Below are positions 22,640 to 32,794 of a stretch of 64,000 nt of DNA, piece by piece. Every line of letters begins with the position of its first letter. Position 1 is the stretch's first letter. The position numbers were made by a program, and so were the translations under genes. This DNA is from Steromphala cineraria (taxonomy: Eukaryota; Mollusca; Gastropoda; Trochida; Trochidae), in assembly GCA_916613615.1 (NCBI GenBank), contig OU744737.1, forward strand, positions 702,001-766,000. The letters run 5' to 3'. The notes beneath the pieces were generated by a model, which searched no databases, was not told where the DNA came from, and saw only the letters and a list, made by a program, of their open reading frames with translations.

Positions 22640-23095
22640 TCCCTGGCCTCGTTCCGCGTGCACTACAGTTAGGCCATGGTGCTGGCTGTGCGATGGCTGC
22701 GCGCATAGCAGTGTTTCAAAATGGCGGACACACTAAGAAATGTACATAGATATATATCGTTCTCGCTTTACAGCCACGACATAGTGACGACGAACAGCTG
22801 TCAAGAATCCAAATTAAATTAGAAATCGAATTTGCGTTACAAATATTTTTTGTGGCAAAGGGGTTTTGCTAAACAGAATATTGTTTGAAGCGAAGCGATA
22901 GCCCCGCCCACTCAGGCCACTGATGGGTATAAACAAAGACAGTGGATAGAAACAAATCTTGTTTTCTTCGTGTCTTGAAAGTCTTTTTTCAAATACATTG
23001 TACTGGCAATATGGAAAAAAGGCGATTGTGCGAAAATTCCCAAAACGTTGCCCTACAAACATCTGTCAACGTTGATGTTAAAGTGACACAGAGTA
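22640..23095. other. Unidentified insert replacing the RT catalytic box
   Basis: RT homology stops after CRIMRRRHGF and resumes with DECAKALTTL; the ~455 bp between is unrelated to RT. It is more GC-rich at its left side (AAAATGGCGG near 22720, several CG sites). I see no terminal inverted repeat and no TSD. It could be an inserted element or replacement sequence. Confidence 0.5.
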
Positions 23096-23979
23096 GGCCT
23101 ATTCAATCGCCTAAAGATGAGTGCGCCAAAGCTCTTACAACACTTGTATCACTTCTAAGAAGACTTGGGTTTAACATAAATTGGAATAAGGTTGAAGGAC
23201 CTGCTCAGGGTATTGTTTTTGTAGGTGTTTTAATCGACACAAATGTTTGTACTTTTGCATTACCCGAGGATAAGTTGACCGACTTAATTGACATCTTGAG
23301 TGACTTTTCACAACGTCAAAGAGCAAGTAAGAAACAATTGGAACGTTTAGTTGGAAAATTGAACTGGGCCAGCATGGTTATACAAGGTGGCCGCAACTTT
23401 CTCAGACGTGTTATTGACACAAAGAATAAACTACTTGCGCCAAATGACAAAGATGACAACTTTCAGTGGGATGTACACTGGTGGTTGTTATTCTTGAAGG
23501 AATTTAATGGAAAATCATTTCTTAAAAAACCTGTGTATTCTGTTCAAACGGATGCCTGTTCAAATGGTGGAGGCGGATATTTTAATGGTGATTTCTTCTA
23601 TCTCAATTGGAAACTTGATATGCCTGTGGTGCATGAAATGCACATCAATGTGAAGGAAACCTTAGCTATAGTGATGGTGTCATGTGTGGGAAAATCAGCA
23701 TGTAGTAATTCGTTCGGATAATATATCTGCACGAGCTTTTGTTAATAAGGGTACATGTAAAATACCATTTCTCATGTTTTTTCTTCGCTTTTTGTTTTGG
23801 TTAGGTGCCATGTATAATTTTACTAAAACTAGCCGATTCTATTTCAAGGTCACAAGTGTACAATATGATACCAAGTTTGCAGCCTTGTCATTTCAGCACC
23901 ATGTCTCTGAGTTGTCATATGTCAAATATTTTCTTCTTTTCCAGATGGGCAAGAACTGAGAAAACGTCTCCAACAGGCC

Positions 23980-25012
23980 GTGACGAGATTACAAGGCCAA
24001 GGTTGGGCGGAGTCTACAAAACGAACTTTTCAGTCTCAACTTAAATGTCTGCTATGTTTTTGTGATAATTTGCAGATTGAACCAGTGCCACTGGACTGTC
24101 ACCAGGTAGCTCTCTATATTGCCTACCTTGTGGATGTTAAGCATTTTACCTTTGCAACTGTGAGACAATATTTGTGCATTATTACTCATCTGCATAAATC
24201 TAATGATTTACCTGATCCTGTGGCTAATAATTGGCATATTCAACATCTGTTGAAAGGTGTTAAACGTGAACTTGGTGACGCAGCCACACCTGAACACTTA
24301 CTGTTGATTAAGAGCAAACTAGACTTATCCAACATGCTTGGATGCTGCATATGGTTAGCCTGTCTATTGGGCTTCTTCGGTATGCTCAGACCGGGAAACT
24401 TTTTGTGTGGTAAAAGTTTCGACTCCAATAAACACATAACTGGGAGTGATGTGAACATTTGTAAAAATGGTGTTTGTGTGAATCTTAAATGGACAAAGAC
24501 TCTTCAGTTTCGCGAAAAGCTGCTCCAAGTGTTCCTTCCTGATCTCGATGGTCATACTCTTGATCCTGTTTATGTTGTGAAACAAATCTTGCAATTTCAC
24601 AACAGGACTGTGTGCACACTTGAAACCTGCCCTCTGTTGTGTAACAATCATTTTATGCCTTGCTGCAGAGACTTTACTTTTCTGTGCTGCTATAGTGCCC
24701 CTACAGAGTAGAGAGCAAGCACAGAAACCTCAAGGTTATGCAGCAAGGCATAAAATGACAGTTTGGAAACTTGCCTTTTAGGCTCTGCGTAGGAAGATGA
24801 TCCTTGCCAAACACGGCATCAGAGACAAACTTTCAGGACATTCATTTAGGAGAGGAGGCGCAAGTTGGGCGTTTGAAGTTGGTTTACCTGGACAGTTAAT
24901 ACAGGATATCGGGTTTTGGAAAAGCAATGCGTACTTGCGTTATTCGCAAATTTCAAGCCAGCATAAACTAGACTCTATGCATGTTTTTGCTAAATCTCTA
25001 CCACAACAGTAG
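23980..25012 (+). pseudogene. Tyrosine recombinase of the DIRS-like element (broken by insertion)
   Basis: The N-terminal core-binding region (ESTKRTFQSQLKCLLCFC, FATVRQYLCIITHLH, HLLKGVKREL) leads into the catalytic domain. LACLLGFFGMLRPGNFL carries the first Arg. After a 109-bp foldback insertion and a stop, the frame resumes at 24797 with GHSFRRGGASWAF (H-x-x-R) and GFWKSNAYLRYS, where the Tyr is the expected nucleophile. The recombinase normally integrates the circular cDNA. The residues remain recognisable, but the reading frame is interrupted between the first Arg and the H-x-x-R box. Confidence 0.85.
24649..24757. mobile_element. 109-bp foldback element inside the recombinase
   Basis: A perfect 19-bp inverted repeat: left 24649-24667 starts CATTTTATGCCTTG, right 24739-24757 ends CAAGGCATAAAATG. 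An inner CTGTGCT/AGCACAG pair is also present. It interrupts the recombinase coding match. A target duplication could not be assigned with confidence. Confidence 0.75.
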
Positions 25013-25272
25013 ACCTCACCATTTTCCATGTACTACTATTTTACTCCTAATTCCCTTTCTTAAACATGACAATTCCCGTGACTTACAAAATTCTATTATT
25101 TCACCAATTGGGCTGGGAGGATTTAATTCCATTAAACAATTATAATATCTTTGTAAGTCACCGCATGTTGGGTGTTTATTTTTCAAGCTGTACTTTCCAG
25201 CTTTGTTGAGTGAAATAAATTTGCCAATTTTACTCCCTTTTTCTTGTCTTCTTATTCATGTTAGTTAAAGGA

Positions 25273-25411
25273 TTATTTTATAAGATAAAATTATTTTTAA
25301 CCAGGAAGTAAGAGAGCTTCTATTCTTCTCCCTGTTAGAGTCACTCCCCTTTACTCTCGCGAGATTATCACTCGTGCATCATGGCGTCTTTGCTCTCTAG
25401 CAAATTTTAGC
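25273..25411 (+). repeat. DIRS-like element, 3' direct repeat
   Basis: About 139 bp in direct orientation to 20400-20563, lacking its 25-bp internal duplication. It keeps the palindrome TCTCGCGAGA (25355-25364) and the short ATGGCGTCTTTGCTC frame. About 125 bp further on begins the SWIM-YqaJ gene. Confidence 0.88.
25355..25364. promoter_or_regulatory. TCTCGCGAGA palindrome in 3' repeat
   Basis: Identical to the motif at 20506 and in the same context. It lies 175 bp upstream of the ATG of the SWIM-YqaJ gene, so it could also influence that gene; this is speculative. Confidence 0.5.
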
Positions 25412-25538
25412 GTTAAAGTAGTTTTATTGGTTTGTGGTGCAGCTGTCCGCTAATAGGTTTCACAAAACCCTTCACTGCGGGACTGCCACCGGAAGTCAGC
25501 CATTTGTGTGGACAAGCAACACGATCGAATGCACGGCA

Positions 25539-25896
25539 ATGGCTTCGTTTCTGGAAGATTTCGTATATAATAAGGCTAGTTTGGCTAAAAAGAAGCAATC
25601 GTACGCGAGTACACTGAGTGGAAATGTTAAAAGAAAGATATTTTAACAAGACAAGCGCAATAGATAATCGAGATCGTTATGAAATTTCGAAGAAAGATTG
25701 GCTTCACGATGTGAGTTAGTACCCGGACATATCGTACTTTGATATTTGCAATTACTTGGTGTATGCAATAAGTTATTACACTCAAGATCTAATGAGAGCC
25801 TACAAGTCTTTGGATGCATATAACTACTTCATTCACGGCTGGGTTCAGGAGATTTCTAACATCGTGATCAACGGTCTTTGTTTAGTCACTGCAAGG
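25539..25896 (+). pseudogene. SWIM-YqaJ protein gene, exon 1 (broken)
   Basis: ATG at 25539 (context GGCAATGGC) opens MASFLEDFVYNKASLAKKKQ. A frameshift near 25635 continues with RDRYEISKKDWLHDV, then an in-frame TAG (where a Trp is expected) and YPDISYFDICNYLVY. Next come RAYKSLDAYNYFIHGWVQ and LCLVTAR. This order (K-ES-LEAYNYF-like box, then V-AR) is the N-terminal region of a widespread animal family that continues with a SWIM finger and YqaJ nuclease. The exon ends AGG|GCAAGT at 25896 in phase 0, fitting exon 2 at 29916. The frameshift and stop argue it is dead. Confidence 0.72.
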
Positions 25897-26575
25897 GCAA
25901 GTCTAACCCTAAATATTTTCCATGGGTATTTTCACCTTATCTATCTTTATGTCAACACAGCTTGTTGTAAGAAAGGATCTCATGCAAGAATGTTTACCAA
26001 ACGTGTACTTTACTTGTATTTTGTATTCAATTATTATTGAGACTTTCAGTGGAAAATCTTAAATTGAATATTACCCTAGTTTTATGGGTTTTTTTGTTTG
26101 GGTGTTATCATTTTGATGATATTAATTGATTTTTTGGTTTGTTAAACTAATATTATTATCAATAGTCCATTCTGAAAATGAGTTTTGTCACTTGGTTACT
26201 TGGTAACAATACTAAGTTATTTATTCATTTGTAGTTGACTTCTTGCATATGTTTTTAACTGTGTTTATGTTTGAGAGAGGCCTTTATATAAGCATGTGCT
26301 TGTTTGCCAATCCCTTTTCATCTTTCTCATGAAATAAAATATGTTTAAATAACGGTTTCTCATAATCCTAGTTGTCCTTACCCCTGTATTTCCTTGTTTA
26401 TACTAGCGAAAGAAAATTAAATATCAATTAATAATTTCAGAGAAAAAAATAAATTAAAAAAGTGTTATTAGAGTAAAAGAAGAAAGTAAATATATTACCA
26501 TAAGTAATAGAAGTTATTTTATTTTTAATTCATGATCAATGTTACATTTAATCTTAAAGCGAGTCTGCGTCCCCG

Positions 26576-26597
26576 TAAATGTGATGCATCACATTTA
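26576..26597. repeat. 22-bp perfect palindrome
   Basis: Centred on TGATGCATCA with outer TAAATG / CATTTA. It is perfectly self-complementary and stands in AT-rich sequence. Function unknown. Confidence 0.8.
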
Positions 26598-27374
26598 TTA
26601 ATTAGTAGCCCGCTACCGTGCGCCGAGTCTCTCCTAAGCTCCGCAGCAGTGTTGATTATTCATCGCTGTACGGAGCTTGACTGTGACAGAGAACCGGTTT
26701 ACGTAAACTCTTCGGTTTCTCTGATTGAATTGTTTGTTTAATCAAATACATTGTTTAAACCGCTATAATGCGGCTTTAATATATCATGATTGATTGAGTT
26801 ATCTCACTGTGACAGTGAGTTGTTTTGGTAACAAATTAATGCATCTACAAATTCTGAATAGAATAGCTTTTGCATATGTCATAACATTATTAAATCATCA
26901 TTACAACACATTTTCTTGTATTGAATAACTGTTTTCAATTGGAAATTTATAATTAATTTCCATTTCAATTACTAAAATATAAAACAAATAAAATAAAAAT
27001 GTGTTGTCTTTCAAATGTCCTGTAACAATAGACATGCAACCGCAAGAACATATTCTTTGACATATAATTAATAATTAACATTATTATTTTAAAAAATAAA
27101 TGTAATCTATTATATACCAATTCGTTTATTAAACAGTGTGCTGTTTCAAACTGCGTAAGAAATATCAGTTATACGTAGTTTCCAAAATATGATAATATTC
27201 ACGATAATGTGAGGATAATGAAGGGTAGTCCAGCAAAATAGATGTCTCCTTCGGGTGCGCAGTCATCGCACATATACCGAAGTTTAGATAATCATTATCT
27301 AAATGAGGGACAGTCATGTAATTTGAAAAAGCATCGATTACGATTTGGTTATTTGTCACCAATACGTTATCGAT

Positions 27375-27990
27375 AACACAGACAGACAGATATAGTTTAT
27401 TATAGTGTCACAAGTTAAATATACATTGTAAAAAGCATGATTAAAAGACATAATATATATTTAACAACCAGCCAATTTTTGGCTTATGAGACACTTTACA
27501 AGATAAAACAGTGTACAATATATTCGTAACTATAGGTATGTAAAAGTAGCGATAATACAGGCTTAAAATTTAAAAAAAAATAGATAAATAAGTAAATACA
27601 TGTAAGAGTTATAAAAATAATTGCCTTCTAAAAAACATATTCCTTATTGTTGTACTGATACATTTAATGCGTTTTGGGCTGTTTTCCGATAAATAGGTCC
27701 TAAGGCCCCGTTGCATTATAACAATCTAAATTTAAATTGCTTCTTTGATCATTGTAAAAGTGGCATTCTGAAATAAAATGAACTTCTGTTTCAACATTTT
27801 GACAAAATCGACAAATTCTACTCTCTAATGGGGTGGGGGGTCTGCAGTGTCGTCCTGTCTCTACGTATAAGGGGAGGCTTCCACATCGTAGGCGATGGAT
27901 TATCTTCGTTTTCTCTTGATTAACATTCAGACGCCATTTAGAACACCACGTTGTTACCACATCCAATATTCGCTGCAGCTTGTAAAGTTG
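27375..27990 (-). pseudogene. LINE fragment with internal deletion
   Basis: On the minus strand, LDVVTTWCSKWRLNVNQEKT (the region just after the RT catalytic Asp pair) is joined directly to LPLYVETGRHCRPPTPLE and a zinc knuckle C-x2-C..H-x4-C (CRFCQN..VHFISEC). In intact LINEs a few hundred residues lie between these parts, so the copy carries an in-frame internal deletion. The 3' side (to about 27375) ends in AATAAA-like sequence and TCTG repeats. Related to the fragment at 17.6-18.0 kb. Confidence 0.75.
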
Positions 27991-29915
27991 AGATATTTTT
28001 TTCTATTTAATTTTGTATTCTGTAGATCGTAAATAAGAACCATATAAGAAGTGATCAATAATGGAAATTTGTTGCGGACGATGAAACGTTCACCTACTGA
28101 TTTTCATTAGTCAGATATAATGTTCTACAGCCTCATTTGGTTTTGAAAGCTAGACATTCTGTCGGGGATTGAAATAACGTTTAATTGGCGGCAATTGTCT
28201 TGTATATGTCTTGTATGTGTATCCATCGTCCACTCAACCAGACAGGATGGCGCCATCAAACAGTGACCCGGCAGTTATATGACCTGTTACGACACATGAC
28301 TAGAGTCACTGGACGTCAATAAACTGACGTCTCACACCTGTTATCTGTTACATCCGGCTCCATAATACACAACATCAAATGACAGTTCCCCGTTATATCA
28401 AGTGTTATTTCAGGCTGTTCAGTGTATCACACATATTCAAAACGATGTTATTTAACCATGAAAAATCACAAAACAAAATGAATAGATGACAAAATTGTTT
28501 CAATTTCCAAACCTCTTACCTTTCCTATCTATTAGATGTATCGGCAGTTATTATGAGCAGCAACGTTTTTATAAAGTGATTGGTTTAAACATTGTGTTTT
28601 TTTAAAACAATAAACACAAACAATTGGCGAACGGGCTGTACAACGCTTATTTGAGTATCCACTCTTATTCACGATTCATAAATCTGAACACAAACACAAG
28701 AAATTTTGAAAATTCAAAAGCTAAGGGATCCGTTTAAATGTTTACATGTAGGTTTTCAAATGTTAATTATTTGGTATGCCTCATTTTGAAGTTACAATTG
28801 TCTACGGCATCAGCTAGATGAAACCAAATTAATTAAAAATGATTTAACCCACACTGTTACTCTTCACTACCGTATAGACGCAGGTTTCGCCAATCATTTG
28901 TAGCAAATAGTATACGTAGCTTAATAGAAAATTCCCGTGTCCTTTCTTAGTATAAACTATCCAATGAAGTTGAATGGTATTTTTTTAGAATTTTTGTTTG
29001 TTTAATGATTGATTATCTTCATATTTTACACTAGACAGAAATTATTCTTCAATTTGATAACTTTTTAAACAAACTTTTCAAAAACATTTGTATCACAATT
29101 TGTTGATAAAATTAAGTGTTTTATAAATTTAACTAAATTGAAACATGTTTATTTCCTAATTTGAAATTATTAAACAAACAATAGCCAAATACACATATTT
29201 TGTAAATAAACCATGACATGTTCCTTATCTTGTTTTTGGAGCGGTTTTTTTTAATGGTTATACCACTCCGATATAAACAGATATATAACATTTTGTGGTG
29301 ATTTAAACAAAGAGGACTCTAAATAAACAAGCTAGAAGGCGTTCATGATATACAGACAATACTGTTTGTATACAATTTCCTTTTAAAAACACTTTACCGT
29401 TGTCATGTGATTCAGACATCAATTGAGATTGTATGAAAATAGCATAATTAAAAAATTTTTTTTATCAGAATTAGAAAATCCTTAGCATTGTTTCACTGAG
29501 TAAGTTTCATGACGCTTTGTCAATACTCCAGTCATTAGCGAAACTTGAAAACTTACAATGTCTTGGCAAGCGCATTCGTTTGGATATTAAAATTAAAATA
29601 CTCTTACGAAACTAAAACGTTATATATATATATAGAGAGAGATATATTATTTATTACAGTCTCGCCCAATACAATATATGTCAAAAGTAGTGGATGTATT
29701 ATTAACCAATCAGCGCGCATGATTAACGAGGGGATTCCCCTAAAGAAAAGCGAACCCTAAACCGCTCTCTTCTCCCCATCTCAGCGGTAAAGCGTAGCTC
29801 AGCTCAATAATGAGCAGGCTTCTCAGCACGGGCCGAAGGCCATTTGTGTTGGGGACGGCGGGTCCCTTTAAGACATATCGTGTACTTAATTTTTACTTTT
29901 CATTTCATGTTACAG

Positions 29916-30979
29916 GTGAAGCATTCCCAGCGACTGAGAGAAACACCAAACCACCCTTGGATCATTGTGGAAACTGGTGTCAAGATCCTTTTAGCCCACT
30001 GCACCTGCATGGCCGGTCTTAGCGAGTCTTGCAGTCATGTCGGTGCTTTGATGTTTGCTGTAGAAGCTTCTGTGACCATCCGCAACTCCAAGACTGTGAC
30101 ACAATCAAAGGCTTACTGGATGCTTCCCACAGGGATTGACAAGGTGGAGAACAGCAAAGTTAAGAAAATTGATTTCACATCCATGAAGGCAAGGAAGAAG
30201 AAACTTGATAGGCAGTTTATTTCATCCCCAGAGACTCAGTCTTCAAGTTCTAAGTGTGACAGGGAGCGTTCTTCAGAACCAACAGAGACTGAAAAAGGTG
30301 CCTCCTTCCAACAGCTGAGTGTGGCAAGGTCAAGACCAGTAGTACTGTCATTTATCAAACCCTATTCTTCAACCTTTGTTCCAACCTCTCTGTCTGCAGA
30401 CTTCCCTGTACTTTTTCAGTGAGTTGGTGGATGAGAATGTTTTTAGTATGACAAGGCAAGAACTGAGGGAACACTGTCAAACTGTAGCTGACAACATCAC
30501 AGTTTCCAAAAGTCAAGCAGAAAATGTGGAACATGCAACTCGCCTTCAGTCTTCGTCGAAGATGTGGTTTTCATTCAGAGCTGGTCGTGTCACAGCCTCT
30601 AGATTTAAAAAAGTATGTCACACCAAACTTGACCGTCCATCAGAGAGTCTCATTAAGACCGTCTGTTATCCCCTGGAAAAGACATTTAGCAATTCGGCAA
30701 CACAGTGGGGATGCAGCCATGAGCAACAAGCTAGAGAGGAGTACGCGTAGTAATTGAGAGACTGTCATGAAAGTTTCAGCATGGTTCAATCTGGTTTCCT
30801 TCTCAATACAACATACCCTTATTTGGGTGCATCACCAGATGGTCTTGTGTCCTGTGAATGTTGTGGTGAGGGGGTAATAGAGATTAAGTGTCCCTACTGT
30901 AAGAGACTACAATAAAGGAGTCGGCTAAGGATTCACACTTTTGTTTGGAAGATGTCGAGGGAAAGCTGCAACTAATTAT
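29916..30979 (+). pseudogene. SWIM-YqaJ protein gene, exon 2 (broken)
   Basis: It begins phase 0 after TTACAG. First part: VKHSQRLRETPNHPW, then a SWIM zinc finger (C-T-C ... C-S-H in HCTCMAGLSESCSHVGAL). A Ser/Lys-rich linker follows, then a frameshift near 30420. Second part is the YqaJ exonuclease-like domain: WFSFRAGRVTASRFKKVCHT, TQWGCSHEQQAREEY, two stops at about 30748, then YPYLGASPDGLVSCECCG and EIKCPYC, whose D and E-x-K are the nuclease catalytic set. Another frameshift precedes KESAKDSHFCLEDVEGKL, after which similarity ends. YqaJ domains belong to the lambda-exonuclease fold. The gene faces a DDE transposase remnant 0.5 kb downstream. Confidence 0.8.
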
Positions 30980-31467
30980 GCAACCAACAAAAACAATACC
31001 CATAATATGAACTGTGACTGACTGCTTTAATTTGCAAATTCCTGCTATGACTTATATAACCTGTTAACAAAATCATTTCAATTGAATAACAATGAATAAT
31101 TGCTTTCACATTTTGCACAGTATTATGAACTAAGTTGAAGACAACTGACTAGAAGAAAATACACATGCATAATAAATTGACAAATTACGACCATCCATAT
31201 GTTGTGTTTTTATTTCATCAATGATTATTGATCAATGATTATTATCAAAATCTGATTATTTGAGGTAATGAGGAATAGATTTTAATATTGTAATTCAACC
31301 AAGAATGGTAAAAAAATTATCATACTTTTGAGTTAAACAATTTCATTGTGATGCAATTTTACATTCTTACAAGCATTGTACAACTTTTGTCATGTCTGGT
31401 GTGGAACACAACTATATGGATAATCTAACTAATGAACAATGTGAAAAAACTATAACATCATAACCCT
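30980..31467. other. Non-coding gap between convergent gene remnants
   Basis: AT-rich sequence between the 3' ends of the SWIM-YqaJ remnant and the transposase remnant. No repeat or gene recognised. Confidence 0.4.
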
Positions 31468-31960
31468 TTAATGAAATGGAACAATGGGGTCGCACACATT
31501 AATCAATGCACAGCAAAACAGTTGATATTTTGTCTATGAGGGAATTATCACCATCCTCTGATTTTAAGTAGTCTATTGGAATTATATGCCTTGGAGAATT
31601 GTGTATTTATTTCTCACTAGTCCAATGACTAGCTCCACATGAATGCGCACATCTGCTATTTTACGTGTCGACTCTACTTCTAATGGTGAAAGTTGTTTTT
31701 TCCCCTTAGTGAAAGCTGGGATTTTCACTTCTTCACACAAGTCCAACACTTGACGAGATATCAAAACCTCTGTGTGCCAACACAAGATCACCAGGTAGTA
31801 ATTTGTTTAAAATGCCACACTGTTCAGTGATTATTTTATCGCTTGCACGACCTCCCCATGCATCTGAAATAAATGAGACACTTCCCTGTGGGGTGACACC
31901 AATCAAAAACTTTACAGTGTTGTGATGCTTGTTCGAGGACCATGTTTGCTTCCCCGCCAT
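31468..31960 (-). pseudogene. DDE transposase remnant (DDE_Tnp_4-like)
   Basis: The minus strand from the ATG at 31960 reads [37 protein letters not shown] and [16 protein letters not shown]. After a frameshift near 31735 it reads [16 protein letters not shown] and [17 protein letters not shown] further disrupted tail ends at the stop at 31468. This is the DDE superfamily endonuclease type related to PIF/Harbinger and ISL2EU transposases. The second acidic residue, expected in LADRGFD, is His here, which alone would kill catalysis. The N-terminus (THAP or other DNA-binding domain) is absent. It converges on the SWIM-YqaJ remnant. Confidence 0.82.
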
Positions 31961-32067
31961 TTTTGTACTCGCCGGAAGTAGATCGCGGATTGGAATTGGT
32001 CCCATACGTCATTGCGATCAAGGGGAGATAAGTACGTTTCTGTTAAATGCTATTGAAATACATTTTT

Positions 32068-32093
32068 CTGTATCGCAATATATTGCAATACAG
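32068..32093. repeat. 26-bp near-perfect palindrome
   Basis: CTGTAT..GCAATATATTGC..ATACAG with one mismatched pair. AT-rich; function unknown. Confidence 0.7.
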
Positions 32094-32794
32094 TAATGAG
32101 GGGCGATACCTACCCTTAGTAAATGTCAGTAAATACTGATGAGTACTGATGACACAATACACCAATTTCGTCCAAGGGATTTGTTTTTTTCGATGGGTCA
32201 CTTCGATCGCTGTTTTTTTTTAAATGAGCGGAAACCTGGTAAGTCCTTAAGGGTGTGTTGCTTTTCATGACTGCAGGCATGGTTCAACCTAAAACAACAC
32301 TTTGCTATAATTAGTTACTTATCAACAGAGTATCAGTAAATTTCATTTTCAAAACTAATCCTGAAAAATCAGGTGTTGCAGTACGTTTTTAACGTGTATC
32401 TAATGTAAAAATAGTTATACAGGGTATTTGCAATCTATCAATTACCATTTTATAACGACGAACCAAGTTTTCTTTAACTTCTTTGAGAGGCATTTTAGAA
32501 GTTGGAATGACAATTATGCTGAGGAATATATGGATGACAACTTCTTTGTTAATTGTATGCGACGTTTCGACACAGATTCTTGTGTCGTTCTCAAGCAGAG
32601 ATAGAGTAATGAGTCTTCTTTGTTTTTTTGGTGATCGCCTGAGAGTGCAGAGAAGGACAAGAATAACACTGAAGATGTATATCGATAATGGTTTATTACG
32701 TCACAAGAGGAAGTTCTTGTCTATAACTAGGTCAGCCGTGATACGTCACACACTAGAACTGGGCCATGGCAAAAAAAAGGACCATCCCAATATA
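32094..32794. other. Region with a repeat fragment bearing a GACAC hairpin (about 32480-32620)
   Basis: ACGTTTCGACACAGATTC followed by TTGTGTCGTTCTCAAG forms a stem (CGACACA / TGTGTCG). The phrase is of a kind I remember near ends of retroelements (Penelope-like), but no reverse transcriptase or GIY-YIG coding is seen. The open frame 32483-32827 has no recognisable domain. Confidence 0.4.

Larger units (their letters stand above)
21628..23980 (+). pseudogene. Reverse transcriptase-RNase H of the DIRS-like element (interrupted)
   Basis: RT start 21628-21870 (EFILSGVLDGFRLVD, EELDLGNYCVAERKP), then after a frameshift RLIHDGSLPTCKSMN. The mariner fragment interrupts next. The frame resumes at 22366 with CFLAKVDLKSAYRSV (first catalytic Asp) and LPFGASKSPKIFQ. 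It is interrupted again at about 22640-23095, removing the expected Y-x-D-D box. It resumes with LGFNINWNKVEGP, KQLERLVGKLNWAS and the RNase H segment (SVQTDACSNGGGGYF, HINVKETLAI). Another frameshift near 23690 gives IRSDNISARAFVNKGTC. Loss of the Y-x-D-D box makes it dead. The motif order matches DIRS-order RT-RNase H. Confidence 0.82.
20400..25411 (+). mobile_element. Decayed tyrosine-recombinase (DIRS/Ngaro/PAT-like) retrotransposon
   Basis: About 5 kb with, in order, a direct repeat, gag-like remnants, RT, RNase H, a tyrosine recombinase and a second direct repeat. RT plus RNase H plus tyrosine recombinase in place of a DDE integrase defines the DIRS order, which integrates by recombination rather than integrase cleavage. 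Direct rather than inverted terminal repeats favour the split-direct-repeat types (Ngaro, PAT), but I do not see the second B repeat expected after the 3' copy. Multiple frameshifts, stops and three internal insertions make it inactive. Confidence 0.85.
25897..29915 (+). other. ~4.0-kb GC-AG intron of the SWIM-YqaJ gene
   Basis: The donor is GCAAGT at 25897, a GC-type donor with otherwise perfect consensus. The acceptor is a pyrimidine-rich tract then TTACAG ending 29915. Joining the flanks keeps phase 0 and gives the expected AR|VKHSQR order. The intron holds a LINE fragment (27375-27990) and a 22-bp palindrome (26576-26597). Otherwise it is AT-rich with no gene. Confidence 0.65.
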
